Assembly (NCBI GenBank): GCA_038496675.1
Contig: CM076652.1
Span: forward strand, 3,536,535-3,600,534
Direction: 5' to 3'
Length of the DNA stretch: 64,000 nucleotides
DNA from: Rachycentron canadum
Taxonomy: Eukaryota > Chordata > Actinopteri > Carangiformes > Rachycentridae
Numbering within the stretch: position 1 is the first letter of the stretch; each line of letters starts with the position of its first letter. Below, one piece after another: positions 24,105 to 38,341 of the stretch. The notes beneath the pieces were generated by a model, which was not told the DNA's origin, did not search any database, and saw only the letters and a list, made by a program, of their open reading frames with translations. Position numbers and translations under genes: made by a program.

Positions 24105-24350
24105 GTACCACTTATCCTTTTAGGGTTGTGGGAGAGGAGGCTTACCCTAGTGGGCTACATCTTGAATAGGTCACAACCGCAGAGCTGACATTCTCATCTA
24201 CGGGCAATTTAGAGTCGACAATTAGACTAACATGCATGTCTTTGGCTTGTGGAAGGAAGCCGAAAACCCACAAGCCACAAAACATGCAAACTCCATACAC
24301 AAAGGCCTGGGCCGGCCAGCAGGTTTGAACCCAGGACCTTCAGTTTCACT
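24105..24350 (-). repeat. SINE-like dispersed repeat, copy D1
   Basis: Shares with the 29.33-kb copy, in opposite orientation, CATGCAAACTCCATACAC, AAAGGCCTGGGCC and GTTTGAACCCAGGACC, plus the tail TACCACTTATCCTTTTAG. GGTTTGAACCC resembles a tRNA-type box B. Similar sequences are common in fish genomes as SINE/LINE tails. Confidence 0.5.
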
Positions 24351-25007
24351 CCAAGACAAATACCTGCATAATTATTAGAATTAAGGTGCATTAGTATGCA
24401 CTTAAAATGTTCTATGATAATAGAAATCTTAGATAGATACACAGCAGCCATGTATTCTCTCAAACTGTCCTTTAACCAAGATAAAAAAGTGAATACTAGC
24501 AGCCTCTAGTCACTGTCCCACATTAATTCAAATCATCCCGTGGTTTCAGTCCCCATAAGACTCAAGAAGCAGTAGTGACAGGTCATGTGTGAGACGTGGA
24601 AAGCTGCCAACAAGTGATCAGTGTTGGAGTCCACTGTTGGTTTGTGCATTGATAGGCAAAATAGACTGTTTGCTCAGATGGCAGACTGGAACGTGGGCTT
24701 TTTGTCGAAGAAAAGCAAATTGTGCAAACAGAAAGGTCCCGGTGCTTCATCACAGTTTCACACAACTTGCCCCTCGCAGACGCACCTGCAGATGACTTTA
24801 TGTTGTGTCTCCAGCAGTGTGCTTTCACTCCTCACGTACCAACATCCTGCCACATTCACATGAACAATGACAGAGGGGAACTGCTCCGGCCCCTGCAGCC
24901 TCAGAGTCTCTGTTTGCATCCAACTGCTGGTATTTTACATGTAAATTAACCTCCTTCCAGTCTTTCAAAGGTGTGCACTGAGGACAGGATAAAGGGAACT
25001 GATTTAC

Positions 25008-25211
25008 CTGTATGTGCCGTCCGTCAGCGGTGCCCAGGTATGCCACTGCTCGTCCATGGACAAGTACCACGGTGATAGAAGTAACCAAGGTGTGCGTCAG
25101 CTCCTTGTGCCAGTACTCCAACCTCTGGACGAACTGGGTCACCTGCAGGCGGTACTTGCCCTCTTTCCCTTCATGGATTCCCTCATGAGGGTCGCAGTCG
25201 TCGGATGAGCT
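25008..25211 (-). CDS. met: met exon 3: end of the Sema domain (codons 401-468)
   Basis: The exon is 204 bp, phase 0 at both ends. The acceptor is TTTGCAG|AGC and the donor CAG|GTAAAT. The translation ends in YLGTADGRHIQ, which matches the last Sema blades of MET (NLGTSEGRFMQ in mammals). The middle segment, with TSITVVLVHGRAVAYLG, aligns with the region preceding it. It is about four codons longer than I recall for the human exon, with the extra residues near the variable N-terminal part, where an acidic/hydrophilic loop (SSSDDCDPHEG) is found. It is flanked by the 23-kb intron 2 and the 5.1-kb intron 3. Confidence 0.93.
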
Positions 25212-27649
25212 CTGCAAAGAAACCGTAGACATCAGGGAGAGTGCCGTTCATTGTGGTACGACAGTAATATGACATTAGGATCAGCCAAGAAATGTCACCA
25301 ACATCAGTCTGGTCACGTTCAACATCTGTAAAAACATCCTTCAGGACCTCAAATTAAATAAAAATCTGGAGCAAACAGGAAAGACCAGGTAACATACTGT
25401 ACTTTCTGGGACTCCTTCACAAGATTGGACCATTTTGTCAAAACAGATTGCTCCCCTAAAAAGCACTTGTTATATAATATCATGTTGAACTATCTTCTTT
25501 CATATCAGGCCCGATGGGGGAGGGTTAAGAGCCAAACCTCCTAAGCCCCCCTTAGCTCCTCTTTCATCAGGCCGCGCTCGTAATGGAGGTCTCGGCGTGA
25601 TAGTACCTCTAGGGCAAGTACACGCTTTGTTGAGTAGAAGTTAGTGGATGGCAGGATTTCATGGGAAACAGCGAAGAGACTTTCATGCTGTTTTTCATTC
25701 CATGAACTCATTTTTCTCTCTCCAACTGGGCAACCCCACTTTCTTTTGGCTCCTTTTATTCAACCTAGTCTTTCCCTACTTCCCTCTCCTCTCTTGAGTT
25801 TAGAAAAAACCAAAGTCTGTTGCTCTGAGCTCGGCTCTTGGGTTTTTCAAACGTCGCTGGGTTGTGCAGACTGTTGTGTCTGGAGCCTTTGGAGCATACA
25901 GTGAAAGCACGGACTGTAGCCAGAGCTGGATTCGGCGCCTTTTCTCTATCAATAACACCCTCTCCTTTTCTCCCCTTACTGCCCAGCCCTGCCCTCTCAC
26001 CACTCTTACTCTTTTTTGAGTTTAGTCATGGCCTCCTGTCCCAGCCTCAGGTTTCATTAATTATTAATGACCCAGAGGGTGGCGGGCCTCTTGTGGCTCT
26101 TAAGGTCCTTGACCTGGTCGCTTGACCGGACCTGAGCTTTTTGTTGTTTTCTCAGCTTTGGTGGATGATGACCTCCTGAGTGGAGTCACAAGGAGTGGAG
26201 CAAATTGCAGGTAGAACAGTTATGAAGACTGGTGGACGCCTTCATTTAAAGTGCTTTGCTGTGTATACAGTTTTAGCAGGAAACTCCCAACTCTGCAGGT
26301 TTCCTCACAGAGATGTTCGTGACACTAGTTATAGCTTTTTATTGTGACTTGGAGGGTAAAAAGTGATCTGACAGCATCAAACAAAGTTGGGTTTAATCAC
26401 TTACAGACTCATGATCTCTCTGTGCCTCTACCTAGAGAACACCCTGGGTCATGAGGCTATTATTTGTGGTTTGCATGAAACATGCTGCATCATTTGTTTA
26501 GTGCAGATCTCAAAGGCGGGCTTTGAAGATGAAGAGAACAATAGAGGAGTCATAAATCGGAAAGTTTCTTTCTCTGTGACGTCACAAAGCCAAGACCAAC
26601 AAGGGTCCGCACGAAGAGGAAAGCCGGGGACGGCAGACAAAACCTGGCTGGCTGACAAGCATGAAGCAACAAACTGCAACAAAATGTCCTCAAGGCCAGT
26701 GGCTGCACTGAGAGAGAGACAATGGTTAAGTCAAAGGCAGGGAAATGTGTAGGAAATTGAAAGCTGGCAGAAAGGTTTAATGTTTTAATGCCAAACACAT
26801 TATTAAGATAGTGCAGCCAGCTGATCTGCACTGAATTACTCAGTGCTAAAGAGAGGAGGGATGCTTCAAACCGGATAAGGAATGATAGCTTAGGACTGAA
26901 ACCGATTTGGAAATTGGATAAAGATAAGGACACAGAAGAAATGCGGGTTTACCTCTGAGAGCTAAGGCAGAAGAAACATCTCTTCTTCAAACATGATGGA
27001 CAGGCTGTCTCTGATGTGTGAATCTGTGTATGTAAATATAGCTTTACCAACCATTTGGGTTTAAAATATGACCCATGCTAACTCCGGACGATGCTCTCAG
27101 AAACAGGATAGCTAGTACATGTAAAACATGGGAATCAGCCAAAACCTCTCCTCCACTTTTGAAAATTGGAGCAGATAGAGGTATCATCACTGCAGAGATT
27201 ACACCACGCGGCTAAAAAAAAAAAAAAAAAAAACAGTCCTCGGGCTGATTATTTTTAGAGCAAACAAACAGGACTTTGGGGTGTTTGTTGAAGTGGAGCA
27301 GGACGATGGGAGGGAGAACTGAAAAGGTCTTGGGGGCAATTCCTCCGCCTCTCCGCTGAGGTATTCACGAGGATCAAGGCAGTGAAATTGGACGATGGAA
27401 AAGCTGTTTTGATGAGCTTCGTTTGAAGCTCTGCTGCTGTTATCTTTGGCTGGTATGAGACAGAGTTTGATTGGACGTCACACTGACCCTCAAGAAAGTA
27501 AAGTCTGAGACAAACTTCAATAAAGCTCTTAAATATATATTTGTCATTACACCACCCTCTATCGACAACCACAGAACTGACCCAATGAGTTATTTTTGGC
27601 CAATGGGAGACAGAAATTCATGGTTTTCACAAAAAGCTCAAAAGGGTTG

Positions 27650-27740
27650 AAATCCATAAGAAGATACATTTGTGGTTTAAGAACCAAAAACATCTTAATA
27701 TAGTTTATATCTTATATATCTTCTCTCTCAGGAGCAAACT
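27650..27740 (-). mobile_element. Family A MITE-like element, fragment A6
   Basis: AAGAAGATACATTTGTGGTTTAAGAACC followed by ATCTTAATATAG and CTTCTCTCTCAGGAGC resembles the outer part of the 38.34-kb copy (TTTGTGATTTTAAGAACC ... CATCTCAGTGTAG). The rest of the element is missing. Confidence 0.4.
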
Positions 27741-29329
27741 CATTTGTTACATAATAACCAATAAACTAATAGTTAAAATTAGGAACACACAAAAAAACTC
27801 AAATTATATTTTTTTGCATTTGAGTTTCACTGAAAAATAAATAATACAAATTAAAATAACATGATTTCTGTCAGATCTTGTACATCTGGAGAATGTGATG
27901 TGCGGGCTGGGACGCTTCATTTATGTTTTGTTATTACACATTTTACCTTTATCAGAAAAATTACCATAATAGTTCTACAACAACTCTAGCTATTATTCAT
28001 GTCAATGAAAAGCAGTCCAGCTCTAATAAATGTCACATCACAATACCAAAATAAAAGCATACCACATGTACACAGCTGTTGGTACTTGTGCTTTTGATGC
28101 TGTAAGTGTTTTTGCAATTTAAAAAAAAGCATTATTGACAAAGAAATATCTTTAAATACTGATTCCGTTTGAAGTTTACACTCAATTTCTCTCATTACTC
28201 GCGCGTTTATCTTTTAGAAGATTTATGGTGTTGGCAAGTGCTCCTGATGTTCTACACATTTCAAGCCATTTTGTGAACATGTCTCTCAGCATTAGAACAA
28301 GCACCGTGGGGCAGAGATGCTGAGATACTGTACACCTTTTGCCCCATACTTAACCAGCAGCCATTGTCCCCAAAACAACGGCGTGGCGATAGGGTTTCAG
28401 TGTCGTGGAGCTCCCAAACCCCGCAGCACTGCTCAGGAGGTTCGAGGGGGCAGGGTGAAAGGCGATCTGCGTGGCTTAATGTCGTTTTCATACTCTCACT
28501 GTGGCCCCTGGGTCTTGTGTGAATAGACACACTAATGCCTGAATTATAAACCATGGACTTGGTTACTGGCAGAGGAGGATTTGGACACAAACACTGTCAG
28601 AGCTATGCAAAAAATAGAGCAAAGGCGCTCTCGCTAATGTACAAAAATACACATCATGTTGCAGAGGCTTAGAGTTAGCAGACCTACGCACATGCACAAA
28701 CCCTATGGAGTCCGTCTTGTTGCTGGCTGCTCAGCTGGCTCTCTCACTGGAATAACAGACCTTTGACCTGCGGATCACTTGTGCAATTGTGAGCTCCAGA
28801 CAGCGGAGCGGCTCGGTTGTCGTCGGGGTGTGTGGAAATGCGTCTTTTGGAGAAAGTGAAATGCACAGGAATGTGGAGCGTGCATATGGGCTCCTGCTTG
28901 AGTGTTGTTCATTTGCTGGGCAGGGGGGGGGTGTGTGTATTGTTGCTGTAATGTTACAACACACATTACAGTACTCCACCTGGGCTCAGGGTGCACGACA
29001 CTCTGCAACATGACTCTCAGTGGCTGTAATAACCATGGTGTGCGTGTGTGTGTGTCTAAGTACACAGGTGGCTGGTTGCACCAAGCACATGCAGTCATGT
29101 GTTAATGTGCATACGTGTGTGTTGCTGTAGGAGGCTGTCAGGGTGTTAGGGACAGTTAATGGAGTCAGAGAAGCTGACAATAAGGCGACAGAGGGCCGAC
29201 CCCAGTGCTTGCAGTGCAGCTGGCCTGGCCCTGGTGTGGCCTGACGCCAGACGCCATTCAGGACTACAGCATGAAATGTAAAAAATGTAAATAAAAAGAA
29301 AACAGGGGGGGACAATTTTTCATTGTTAT

Positions 29330-29600
29330 GAATGTGGTGCAGAGGTTAGCACTGTTGCCTCACAGCAACAAGGTTATGGGTTTGAACCCCAGGCCTGGGG
29401 CCTTTCTGTGTGGAGTTTGCATGTTTTCCTTGGGCCTGTGTGGGTTTCCCTCCTGCTTCACCCACCGGCCACAGAGATGTGCATTAAATTAATTGTGGAG
29501 TCTAAATTGAGCGTCATTTGTTGTTTGTCTATATATGGACTGTTGACCTGTTTGAGTGATTGGCTGCATGGGTGACTCTGGGCCCCTGTGGTGCTACAGT
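29330..29600 (+). repeat. SINE-like dispersed repeat, copy D2
   Basis: Contains GTGGTGCAGAGGTTAGCAC, TTGCCTCACAGCAACAAGG, a box-B-like GGTTTGAACCCCAGG, then GTGTGGAGTTTGCATG and GTGGGTTTCCCTCCTG. The order matches a tRNA-related SINE head. No poly-A tail was identified. Confidence 0.5.
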
Positions 29601-32359
29601 GGAGATGATACATTTCATTCCAAATTTGGTTAAACTAAAACTAAACAAACAACAGCACTGAAGAGCAAAAACCCTGTGATGTTTGTCTAGATTCAAAACT
29701 TAAAGGAAATGCTTCACAATTTACATATTGTGTCCACAAATAAAGTACACTTTGTGTGTGGCGTTGGATTCATTCACCATATACGAATGTCTTCCAAAAA
29801 TAGACACCGTTCTGGAAATGACAGTCATCATGGTGTCACTTTCTGTGGCCGTGTCTCGAGGTTTTAGGAAAATCACTGGTTTCCAAAAGACGCCCTTCAT
29901 GCGTCCATCATCAAATTCCACCACTGTCATCTGCCGGCGTTTGAGGTGACTGCTGAAAGGTCTGTGCTCTGCTGCACGAACGCTGAGGTAAACACATGCA
30001 CAGCTGCACAATGAATTTAGAAAGTTGCCTGAAACTTAATGTATTTCTGCAACGTTTCAATCTATGAGGTCAATATCGGGCAAACACCCACGTTTCTTCA
30101 AATACTTTGAAGTGATCCTGCACATCCTCTGAGAAGAGGAAGGACACAGTGTTTTCTATTAGCCACACCAGAGAATATAAATATGGAAGATGTGCTGATC
30201 TTCATGGACTCTTTGCCCAATCTTAACCATCAGTCAACCCTCCTCTCCACACAGGGGAAAACAATGGTGTCTTCACTGTATTTGTATTTGCAACATGTAA
30301 TTTTCATTTCAGAATTCATGTTTCTTGAAAGGTTTTGGAGCCTCTCTTGGGAAAGAAGCGGGAAAGAACAACAATTTTAAATCTCCCTTGCGATATGTCT
30401 TTCTTCTGCTCATGCAGAACTGAACAGGAGGATATTCCCTTATTGAGCCCAGGCCCTGAAAAAAGGAGCTTATTGTTTCATGATTCTTAAAGTCTTTCCT
30501 CCAACCAGTCCTCAGTTAAATTTTGCCCTTTCCCCCACCTCATCCTTTTCAATTCTTCTGTTGACAAAACACCTTCCTCTCTTTTTTTCCTGATTTCCTT
30601 GCAAACACAAACACAAACACACACATCCACGGCCCATTCTAACTGCTACGTAACCAGTGTGTGTCTGTGTGCGCGTTCGCCTCGGCTTCTCCCACAAAGG
30701 AACAATGCAGCTTCCAGCCTCTATATCACCTCGACTGTATGAAACCCAGCTGGATGAATGATGATCCTCCGTCACCTCCACCGCCAAGGAGAAACTAAAA
30801 TATCATCTCGGAGAAACACAGTGAGGCCTGTGGGTCTTTCATCACTGCTTGACACAGGAACTTTCTGTTTCTGCACATATCAACATATTTTTCTCTTCTT
30901 CTTCTACAAGTTTGGGAGGGAGGGATTTATGTGATTGGAAAAACAAAGGGGGAGAATAATGGACTGCTGAGCTCGGCAATCGGGCGCCAAAAGACACCCT
31001 TTCTGTTGTCTGAGACCCTCTTTGATTCTGCTTCTCCTCGACAGCAACCTCACATTTTTCAGATGAGCTTTCCAGAGTCGCCCTACAAAATCCACATCTC
31101 GGTCAGACCGACACAGTAGCTGGAGTCACAGTCTGCAGATCAAAGGGAATTAAGAAGGTCGACTCCCTTGTGCATTCTCATTTTTGCAGATAACGGCGAA
31201 AGATTGAGAGAAAGGTTCATAAAATGATTCACGAGGCCAGTTTCTGTGGTATTTATGCAACAGACGGATCATTTTGCCTTTGATGGCCGACACTGGGTTA
31301 CATCCGTGCAACTCTTACCCTAGGTGTTTCATAAAAGCTCCAGACATATAAGATACGTGACACCATATAAACGAAGCTTTGTCATGCTTGGCTTGCACTT
31401 TCAGTATGAAGCGTACAGTAAAACCCTCCGACTGGACTCCCAGTCTTTTTTATTTGCTTGAACGCTGAGGTCATGGATGATATTTGTGACATCAGCTGTG
31501 AGGATGCTGCAGCAGGGACCCTCACTGTAGGTGTTGGTGGCTGCAGGATGTGAGTTGACCCCTCCTGAGAGGTGAGGGGTGCTATTACTGGGACACAAAT
31601 ATGGTTACAGTTGTGTAAGGCAAAATATTGGATGTTATAACACACGCATGTAAACACATGTGACTATGACAGAGAGATAAAAAAAATATACAGCACAAGG
31701 ATTTCTCCCAGTTCAAGATAATTGCTGCATAAATAAAACTAAAGATCTGTTATTCACCATTCAAACCTAAACAACGACTTGGTTCAAGTATTAGGTTTCA
31801 GCTTTGGGGGATCAGTACTTTCTTGCAGTATAGAGTCAGTTCTGGGTCTGTACCTTCTTGGTTCCTCCAAGGAATGTCGTCTGGCATTTCAATCCCTGCA
31901 CAAGTCAGTCTCAGTTCAGACTGTCATCTGTCCTGAGAGGACCTCCTCTGCTCAGACCTTTAACACCCTAACATGTCTATCTAGCAATGACAAACTGAGG
32001 GCACTTTCAGTTCATTCTTCACCTGATCTCCTTGTACTGATGTCTCTTTGGATAAAAGTGCCTGACAGATGGATACATGTGATAAAATGTAAATGTAACC
32101 ATGCAGACAGTTATGGTTTAATCTGTCCAGGTTTTGAGACCTGTGTCTTTTTGCCTTCATGTTAATTCCCTGCAGATGAGGCCAATTTAGCCCCTCGGTC
32201 TTTGAAAGCAGAAACGTTCTTAACCTTCTTAAGTCTGATTAACATCTGTCCTCACTGTGAGTTCATTCTGAAAGAAAAAAAAAAAATTCCTGGAAGAAAG
32301 TCGTTTTGGACCCTTCAGCACGGTGACAACCACAGGCACAATTCTCAGAAGCAAGACCA

Positions 32360-32880
32360 AAACTACCTGCAAGGCTGAAGTGTCACCCCACCACGACGTC
32401 AGCCCATTGGTTTCTGAGCTGCTGTTGTGAAACCTCAAGTTTGTAAATTGCCCGTCACAGACTTTTTTTTAAAACCAGAAGAAACCATAATTGGATCGAG
32501 GGGCGGATCTGACCTGCTCTGTACTCTGTCCTGATCGTCAGGCAGATGGTCATGTCAATCACACAGTAGCCACGCCCTAATGCATACACATCTTTATTGA
32601 CTATTTTCCTCTAAATCATTTCAAATGACCCATCACTTAAAAAAATAATATCATGTTGTATTGAAGACTTGAAACTAGAGACTGAGACCATAAACTCATT
32701 AGGAAAACGTGACTGAATTGAAATAATGAATCAAGTGACAAGTGGGGACATTTTCCCATAGACTTCAATACAACCTGACTTCTTCCAACTAGTGGAGACG
32801 CCCGCTGATTGTCATTAGATGGATGGAGGTCTGGCTTCACCTTTCAAACCCAGAATCTACATCCATTTTTATAAACAGTC
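32360..32880 (-). repeat. Dispersed repeat family B, copy B3
   Basis: Reverse orientation; the longest copy. It contains TGTCACCCCACCACGACGTC, GGCGGATCTGACCTGCTCTG, CACACAGTAGCCACGCCC, GACTTGAAACTAGAGACTG and the far end CATCCATTTTTATAAACAG. It lies in met intron 2. Confidence 0.7.
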
Positions 32881-32991
32881 TTCGAAAAGGCTAGAAACCA
32901 CTGTAGGTACATGAGAAAGCATGCGTTTGCTTATTTGACTCCTTCCATTTATATCAGTTGAATAGTGCAGGCAGTGTCTTTTCTATATTAT

Positions 32992-33034
32992 ACACACACA
33001 CACACACACACATCTATATATATATATATATATA
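32992..33034. repeat. Compound (CA)n(TA)n microsatellite
   Basis: CA at 32992-33012 followed by TA at 33015-33034, in met intron 2. Confidence 0.9.
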
Positions 33035-36000
33035 GCCCCTGGGGGCAAAAAGTGGCTACATATTTAATGTGGATGAATATGGATGTGACCAACCCCAAAC
33101 ACACTGTCCTACTTTCTGACTGTAGTGCAACTAAATGAGTAATGACACTGGGTAATTGTCAGGGTGCAAATGAGCAGCTCATCATGCTTTGCTTTTTCAG
33201 CCTGGATATTATTCATTCAGGGCAATATTTCAGAGCACTAATGTCTTTCTGAGGCCTGATCAATCACCAGAAACTGACAGCCGAGCCGAGCGATCTGTTG
33301 TACTCACTGAAGCAGCTGCCGATCCTGCATGTGCTCTTAATTACAGAAACACATGAATGTAAAGGATGGAGGGGGGGTTGATTTAGTGCTGAGGCTGCCT
33401 TGGTGCGTTAGCCCCAATCATATACTGGGATGATTTTATTAGCCTTAGCGTCTCTCCCATTGATTACTGCAGCCACGGGAGGGTGGGGGGTTAAAAGTGT
33501 ATCACGGCTTCACTGAATATGTCAAAATAACCGGACCTGCAGAGAAAGAGGAGCAGGGATACGAACACAACTTCTACAAAGATATAACCTGACATTTTAT
33601 TCAGTTATTCAGCCAATTCTTTTCTTCCTGCAGAATTCCTGCTTCCTAGCAGTCTGGAATAATCAAATCCATCCACCGGTGCAGACACTTGGCAGAATCT
33701 CCACAGTGCAGATTTCACTGTGAGCCAAAAACCTTCTCGCTACCATTTAAAGCACAGAACCTTTATGACTGTAAGTGGCTTTTTCTGCTTCTCTATTTTG
33801 TTTCCAGACCTGAGAGGCAATTTTCTATCTTGGAGACAGACTGAGCCGAGGGGGCCTCGCTGCTCGTATGAGGTAAGACAGCGGGACACAGCAGCAGCTG
33901 GAGGGCTGCAGCCCAACAGCAGCAGCCATCGATGTGCAGCGAGATAACCTCATGTTGTAAACAGAAATGGCCTGCGCTTCGGTGGCAACTCAACCGAGGT
34001 CAACGTGAGGTCTGCTCCTCATCTGAGCTCCGTCCTGGAAGAGATGAGTTCGTTGGCAGGCATCAACTCTGGCTGAGACGCTGCTGCGCTCATGCTCACC
34101 AGGAGAGCTCAGATCAGAGCCAGATGAAGAAAACCAAACAAAAATACGAGCACAGAGCACCGGCGACAGCACGAGAGGAATCTGAAATGTGGCGGCCTGG
34201 AAGGAAATGTTCTTCACAGGGCATGTCCTTCTGAATCGCTCAACTACATGTCCTTTCATACGTGTCTCCTTTTCACCAGTTCCACAAGGTAGCAAATGTT
34301 ATATTCCAGCACCTTTCCTCAAAAATAGCCCAAAACAGCCAAAACATCAACAAAAAAATGGTAAAGAGGTGTCATTTTTATAAAAATATGTGACTGCATG
34401 TCGTGACAGTACGCAGGTGGCAGCCATTTGTGTTCTTCAGTCTCTGGACTGCACAAGGACAGAAAATTAACTGAAGCTCAAGTAAATCAGCAACGCCTGA
34501 GTCCTCAGAAAGGAGACTAGTGAGTGCAACCAATGCATCACTAGACTATTTTTTCACATATGTCAAACCCCTGGAAGTTGGCATCCGGTTGCTCAACCTC
34601 CCTCTCATACACACATAGTGTACATCAAAGACGCTCAGAGATCAGGTCCTGAATAATTTTGCCGCATCTGCTTGTGCTTACATTTCTGAGCCACCAGGCC
34701 CCAAGCCAGAATTATTAATGCTCAGGACTGGATGAGCCGAGTATACTGACGTAGTGTTGAGGGCCGAGTTCCATGTTTTAGGGCTTCATTTAAAAAAAAA
34801 AAAAAAAAAAAAAAAGTACAGACTTGAATAACTGTTCAGTGTTGAAAGCAAACTGTAATCAGATTTTCCCCTCAAAAAGATACAAAAACAGCAAATTAGT
34901 CACATTTGCAAACCTGACAAAAACAAGCTTTCCCATAAAACTAGGAGAACCTAATAGCTGTTTGGGGAAATTGCCTTTGTCGATGTTTATAAGACCCTAT
35001 TCTCACCTCTAAAACGAAAACAGCCAACTGCTGACAAAAATTAGGCCTATAACCGTAAAACACACTGCTCGCTTCCAAGAAAAGGGTCCTCGGCGCTCTC
35101 AGGTGTGAGCTGGGCCTTCCTCCTGCAGGATGAGTCAAGCATGGATCACGGCGGAGGAGGATCAGAACAAAGCCAGCAGACAATATTTGCGGTGTCTCAG
35201 AGATTGTGACTCGATGCCTTCTCTGTTTGCGGTGCATTGTTTGGGAGTGAGGCCGGGGGGGGTGATAAAAGCCAAACAAGTGTGCGGACAGAGGGATGAG
35301 GAGGACGGCTTCTTCTACATTCCCCTCAATTACCTGAGCACACAGTCAGGCACAATCCTTTGCTTGCATTGTGTGTGGATTACTGTTTGAATGGAATTGG
35401 GGGGATTAGTCCTCATCTGAGATGAGACCCCTCCACTGGAATGACACGGTGTCCACATCCATTAGCTTAGAAACTAAGTATACGTCACTGCTTATCTGTG
35501 TCATCAGGAAGTCTGCTGAAATAGTTGATAAATAGCAATGACACAGGAAATTGAGCAGATTGTCCGGATCAAAAGAGTCTTAAAAGGTCAATTTGTTCAA
35601 ATAACAAAAAAGTCTCTCACCTCATTGTCTGCTAATGGTTTTAGTTTTATTTGTCCAGGTTGTGAGATTACTGCCTCCAAACCAAGACAATGTAGACAAA
35701 TATCTTTTTGCTTGTAGAAATGTCTATGAAATCTTGAGTGATGTCGAGCGGATCATCCACTAATCAGAGCGTGGATCGATGCCTGGATCCTCCAGTTTAG
35801 TGCTGAAGTTTGCTTGGGAAAGAGGCTGAGCCCCAAACTGGCTCTGATAGCTGCTACATCAGTGTATGAGTGTGTGATAAAGGATGAATCTGTGGCTTGA
35901 AAGCTGAAGCTCAGAAAAACTGACAAGACTAGAAAAGTGCTGGACTAGAAAAGTGCATGAAGAATAACAAAGGCACTGCCTCTTGACTGATGTGCTTCTT

Positions 36001-38341
36001 ATTTTTTTTAAATGAATTCTTCTGGTGTGGAGGCAGAAAAACAAATAAAACCAAAACCACTTGCTGCAGCTGGATACAGCTCAAGGTAAACAACAACTGA
36101 AACTCCAAGGATGCAAAGTGGGTTCTGTTGATGGAGATGATGTTTTCTATAGATAAAGTGCAGAGCTGGTGGTTAGATGCCCTCCTTGTCCTGTCCACAT
36201 GTTAAAGTGCCGTTGAGAAATAAATGGCTCCTAATGGTAAAGTCAGATCTTTGTTTCTCCGCTTCCAATTTTCCTGGTGAAATATTTCACTAAAAAACAA
36301 ACAAACAAAAAAAAAACAACATTAATTACTGCTGATGCATCTGGACGCACTGGCCAAATATTTCAGCCCATGTCTTCTTATCACATCGACCTGGTCATCA
36401 ACCAGATTGTGTAAATAAACAATCCACATATTTAAAAAAAAAAAAAACGTAGTTACAGCTATAATCACTAAAGCTTGAGCAACATGAAGCTGAGGTAAGC
36501 TTTCATTTGTCTTCCACAAGCCTGTGGCTACAGGCCTGCTGGGATCATTTGCTGCTCTAGTGAACTTTGTGATTATGAGCGTTTCAAAGGGCCAGACTCA
36601 GAGAACTATGACGGAGCTTGAAGGATCCAGAGCCAAGGAAATGAGAGCGATCTGGGGTCGAGGTGAGGCCGCTCCTCAGGACAGCAGCAGGAGAAAGAAA
36701 GGAGATTGCTTTTGGTCCTTCATTTAGAGAGCAGGGGGCTGACAGATAAGCATCCACACGCCTCATTTCAGGGGAAAGCAGGATATCACCATGTGGTGAA
36801 ATAGAAGAGTAGCAGGCACACCACTGATTAGGAAATAGCTTGGGGGTCTTGACTCATAAGCTCGGCGGAGCAAAGCTCCTCCATATTTGACACTAAACAA
36901 GTCTATCATGAATGGCTTCTGGCGCTGCTGGCATGTGTCTCTGTGCTGGTGAGGAAAACATTTAAGAAATCCAATCAGAGATGAGTCTGTCAGCAGGGTG
37001 GTATTTAAGAAAAGTACCTCATTTAAAAGACAGTGTCAAAACACAACCATGACATGACTTGGCCGCAATGATCACAAAGACTATCCATCAGTCAAAAGCA
37101 GCAGAGGATGAGTTTCAGGATTTACCAGATGTGTTTTAAAGTTTTCAGCAGAAGTGCAACTGATGATTTGTTTTGATGTATGAATAATCATTTATAAATT
37201 GTCAAAAACAGTGAAAAAAAGGGGGAAAATTACTCCTTCGGGGCCTATTTGACTTTCTTAAATTGCTTGTTTTGACTCACAAGTGGCACAACCCTAAAGA
37301 TATTCAATTCCCAATGATAACAGCAGCAAAATCTCACATCTAAGAAGTCGAAGAAGTCAAAAAGGAGAAAGGAAGAGAAGAACAAGAACACCAAATGATG
37401 GCTGTTTGACAAAGTGGTGGTTAGCACTAAAACCTTATCAGTCGTGGTCTAAATTTAACAGTATTTGGCTGATGGTAATTTCCCAGCCTGCTCAGGGAAA
37501 GGCAGCTTGCAGGCACGGATGGTTTGCGTATTTACTACTCTGCTCTTTATCGAGGGAACAAAGATAAGATGTGCATACAGAAGCCTGCATGCAAAAGGAT
37601 TTGCACACACTTCCATCTTTCCAGCAAAAACAAGAAAGCAGACCCCTGGGTTAATGATCAGCTCTGCAGATTCAAAGCTAAACACCGACAGTGAGTGAAC
37701 GTAAAATCATTTCGAAATACCTGCAGACATGAACACGATCGACCTGATACTACTGAGGTAGACTGATGTTGAAATAATGTTGCTGCAATCTTTGACAGAT
37801 TTATCTTGTACCATGAGAGAATTAGTTCTGCAAGGGGACCCTAACAGCCCACGACCTGTGGTTACATGTTTGACATCACCATGAGGTTGTTAAAAGTGTG
37901 AGATACAGTCTGTGTGTCAATACTGTGTGCTTTGTTTTATTTTTCCCTTAATGCGCCACGTAGCTGGATGTGGGTGCTGACCAACCCTCTCCTCACGCAG
38001 TGGGAACCTGCCTGGACACGGCTGCCAGGTGACGCAACGGCCCACCAGAGGGTGGAGGGGTTAAGGGCGCACAGCTGCCAGCTCTCAATGAAAACACATT
38101 CCCCTGTGGGCATACAGACTGAGCTGGGCCAGTGCATCGTTTTCCATGAGGTTAGAATACGTGAACAGTAGCTTGGATCAGCCTGAGCGTTTTTTGGATG
38201 ATGAGGCAATAAAGGGATCAGTGTGTTGAATCTCTCCAGGACAATTTTGAACATTTTAGTGCTGCAACCAACTGGTCCATAAACTGTCAGAGCACAATTT
38301 CTCAAGCCCAAATTGACACAATACACATTTAACATTTAGTT

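Larger units (their letters stand above)
19908..25007 (-). other. met: met intron 3 (5.1 kb)
   Basis: Non-coding. It contains three CA microsatellites within 390 bp (21057-21443), a poly-T run (20122-20145), a SINE-like segment in reverse orientation (24.1-24.35 kb) and a box-B-like patch near 22.2 kb. The 21.6-22.1 kb and 22.9-23.5 kb blocks are non-repetitive, with short C/G homopolymers and no coding pattern. No additional exon was identified. Confidence 0.75.
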
